A DNA stretch of 64,000 nucleotides. Source: an uncultured Dehalococcoidia bacterium. GTDB lineage: Bacteria; Chloroflexota; Dehalococcoidia; Lucifugimonadales; G958296245. Both the position numbers and the translations under genes were made by a program. Position 1 is the first letter of the stretch; each line of letters starts with the position of its first letter. Location of the stretch: assembly GCA_958296245.1 (NCBI GenBank), contig OY282458.1, positions 1,510,777-1,574,776 of the forward strand. The letters run 5' to 3'. This document shows positions 62,335-64,000 of this stretch, in pieces. The notes beneath the pieces were generated by a model. It made no database searches and was not told the DNA's origin. It saw only the letters and a program-made list of their open reading frames with translations.

Positions 62335-63726
62335 CTACAGCCGGAGCTCGGCCCGTGGCCTCCGCAGCGGCTCCGGCAAGTTCGTATCCGACATGAACTC
62401 CACCAACCGCTCGTGCACGTCCCGTGCAACGTCGGGCTTCTTGCCGATCAGATCGCTGCTCTGCCCCGCGTCCGATGGCAGGTGGTACAACTGCGACATC
62501 CCCGAGTCGATGCTGTACAGCATCGACCATTCGCCTGTCGTGACCGTCGTCACCGGCGCCATCCCGAGCTGCCGCCTTATGTTGTCCACAGAGTTCACCG
62601 AGTCGCCCGGGTTGGCGAACGGCACCGTCGAGACTGTGAACCCCCGCCCCGGCAGGCTGGGGTCGTGAACCTTCGGCAGCATCGACTCCCCCTGGACCGT
62701 CCCCGGAACTGCCATGCCCATCATATCCAAGACCGTAGGCATCACGTCGACCGCCGACGTCAGCCCCTCGTACACCCCTGGCCTCGCGCCCGGCACGTAG
62801 ACCAGGAGCGGCACGAGGACGATCTCCTCGTACAGCGGCGAGAAATCCCACACCGCGCCGGGGTCGCCGTGCCCGTACAGCGCCCCGTCCGGGCCCTTGG
62901 CAAAGGTGAGCTTCCCAAAGAGACCCCCATGCTCCCCGAAATAGAAGCCGTGGTCGGACGTGAAGATGATCGCCGTATCATCCATCAGGCCCATGTTCTC
63001 GACGGCGCGCAGCAGGTAGCCGACCCACGTATCGACCATTGTAACCTCGCCCTTGTAGGTGGCCAGCGCCTTCCGGACGCGGTCGCCGGTGAAGCCCTGC
63101 GCATCGTGCCAGTGGCCGTAGATGGGCTGCACCACCTCGCCATCGTAGTCCGGCATGTACATCTCGGTGTAGTAGCTGGGCGCGTCCCAGGGCTCGTGTG
63201 GGTCCCAAGTGTCCACGTATAAGAAGAAGCTCTCCTTGTAGTGCAGTTGCAACCACTCCATCGCCCGCGTAACCGTCTGGGCGACGTTCCGGTCCGACTC
63301 GAAGCGCCACGCCTCGCGTGCGTCCCTGGACTCGTGATGATGCGCCTCGATGAGGCGTGTTACCGAGCCCTCCTGGCCCGTGTACATCGAGAAGGTCTGG
63401 AAGCCCTTGTCGTAGTTCATCCCGCCGCGCAAGTAGAACGGCGTGTCCACCATCGCCGCCGTATGAACACCCTGCCGCGCCAGCACCTCTGCCAGCGTCT
63501 CCACCCCGTCCGGTATCGGCTCCCACCCCATGAACGACATCGTCCACTGGCCCGTCGCGTGGTCCGCCCGCGTTGGCATCGTTGGAAAACCCGCCGCGTA
63601 GTGCCGCGTGAACCGCATCGACTTCGCCGCCAGCGCGTCCAGCGCCGGCGTCCTGATCTCAGCCTTCCCGTACGCCCCCAGATGGTCTTGCCTGAAGGTG
63701 TCTGCAACGATCCATATGACGTTCAT
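62335..63726 (-). CDS. Sulfatase-fold hydrolase with Thr in place of the catalytic Cys/Ser
   Basis: A 463-residue member of the sulfatase branch of the alkaline-phosphatase superfamily. WIVADTFRQDHLGAYG carries the metal-binding Asp and FTSDHGFYFGEHG the second metal site; YVDTWDPHEPWD is also typical. At the nucleophile place it reads FPTMPTRADHATG, that is T-x-P-x-R instead of C/S-x-P-x-R, so formylglycine cannot form. It may be a phosphodiesterase or phosphatase using Thr. No signal peptide. ATG at 63726. Confidence 0.85.
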   Translation of the reverse strand: MNVIWIVADTFRQDHLGAYGKAEIRTPALDALAAKSMRFTRHYAAGFPTMPTRADHATGQWTMSFMGWEPIPDGVETLAEVLARQGVHTAAMVDTPFYLRGGMNYDKGFQTFSMYTGQEGSVTRLIEAHHHESRDAREAWRFESDRNVAQTVTRAMEWLQLHYKESFFLYVDTWDPHEPWDAPSYYTEMYMPDYDGEVVQPIYGHWHDAQGFTGDRVRKALATYKGEVTMVDTWVGYLLRAVENMGLMDDTAIIFTSDHGFYFGEHGGLFGKLTFAKGPDGALYGHGDPGAVWDFSPLYEEIVLVPLLVYVPGARPGVYEGLTSAVDVMPTVLDMMGMAVPGTVQGESMLPKVHDPSLPGRGFTVSTVPFANPGDSVNSVDNIRRQLGMAPVTTVTTGEWSMLYSIDSGMSQLYHLPSDAGQSSDLIGKKPDVARDVHERLVEFMSDTNLPEPLRRPRAELRL

Positions 63727-64000
63727 CTCAAATACTCCCTCGGCAGTGGATGCCCCAAGTATATTGCGTCGGGTTTCCGAATGTTGCGCTTACGTCAACG
63801 TAACCCACGCGGTCCGTTCCAGCAGGCCCCGGCTGCGCCCCTTCCCGGCGCCCGGCGTTCCGCCGGTAGGCCGTGGGCAACCGGCCCCGGCCAGTCCTCC
63901 ACCGTGTCGCAGCAGGATCGGAATAACGCGGGCGCGTCTTCATACCGACTACGCGTCGTGATCGACGTGACCGCGCCCATACCTGAAGTAGCCAAACCCG
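63727..64000. other. Window end, no gene called
   Basis: 274 bases upstream of the sulfatase-fold gene. Short open frames on the minus strand (63728-63995) are Arg/Pro-rich, without a ribosome site or family likeness. They may be the end of a gene cut by the window border or chance. Confidence 0.4.

Noticed and set aside
63795-63995. Minus-strand 66-residue frame at the window end
   Set aside because: Arg/Gly-rich composition without ribosome site or recognisable domain.
1-64000. CRISPR array
   Set aside because: No regularly spaced short repeats; the tandem repeats seen are coding (collagen, SIMPL), a gene duplication, or MITE-like.

Overview
The window is a GC-rich, densely packed bacterial chromosome segment. 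Its gene content best fits the phylum Chloroflexota, probably a Dehalococcoidia/SAR202-like marine or sponge-associated lineage. The signs are an archaeal-type phosphoglycerate mutase, LL-diaminopimelate aminotransferase, a YvcK with an N-terminal membrane anchor, a UMF1-type permease, alkaline-phosphatase/sulfatase-fold hydrolases, an FG-GAP repeat giant, and no outer-membrane biogenesis genes. This placement is inferred from gene content only; no rRNA gene is present.

Region by region: (1) 0-9 kb is a housekeeping block: a small P-loop kinase, then glycolysis (pgk, apgM, tpiA) running into miaA, a convergent HAD hydrolase, lysine/cell-wall genes (dapF, dapL) and hflX. (2) 9-19.3 kb is a defence island. 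One mcrC is served by three mcrB genes with near-identical motors and divergent N-terminal sensor regions. The two extra mcrB copies each end in a dead 5' stub of mcrC. Beside them lie a tandem pair of PaREP1/HEPN-like genes and a winged-helix plus TIR-like protein with its own near-consensus promoter. (3) 19.6-33 kb holds an S41 protease lipoprotein with smpB, a small HTH protein, a DUF6391-like protein, a ~910-residue FG-GAP protein, tRNA-Arg, a phosphodiesterase, a permease, glnB/amt and a membrane-anchored molybdopterin oxidoreductase. (4) 33-40 kb, minus strand, holds DUF350/DUF4178 genes, an SAM hydroxide adenosyltransferase, secG, yvcK, gatB and pcm. (5) 40.5-44.7 kb is a tetrapyrrole operon (precorrin-2 dehydrogenase, hemC, a cobA-hemD fusion, hemB). 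(6) 44.7-47.3 kb has an S26 peptidase and a SacI-like restriction endonuclease coupled to a D12-class adenine methylase. (7) 47.5-53.9 kb has a barrel-type hydrolase-like protein, a collagen-like lipoprotein, a formylglycine-type sulfatase, a double-SIMPL lipoprotein and lepB. (8) 54-60 kb has tRNA-Lys, dcd with an unusual C-terminal extension, the riboflavin genes ribD-ribE-ribBA-ribH, meaB, tRNA-Gln and tRNA-Glu. (9) 60-64 kb has a ThDP enzyme and a sulfatase-fold hydrolase with a threonine at the nucleophile position.

A family of short non-autonomous mobile elements (about 165-250 bp; terminal inverted repeats like AACTGTTCAGACT; flanking direct repeats of about 8-11 bp on three copies) is scattered at five intergenic sites. 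Operons are tightly coupled, with many ATGA/GTGA/TGATG overlaps (kinase-pgk, ctpA-smpB, gatB-yvcK, hemC-cobA/hemD-hemB, dcd-ribD, ribBA-ribH, methylase-endonuclease, mcrB-mcrC). The most interesting material is the expanded McrBC array with its HEPN and TIR neighbours.
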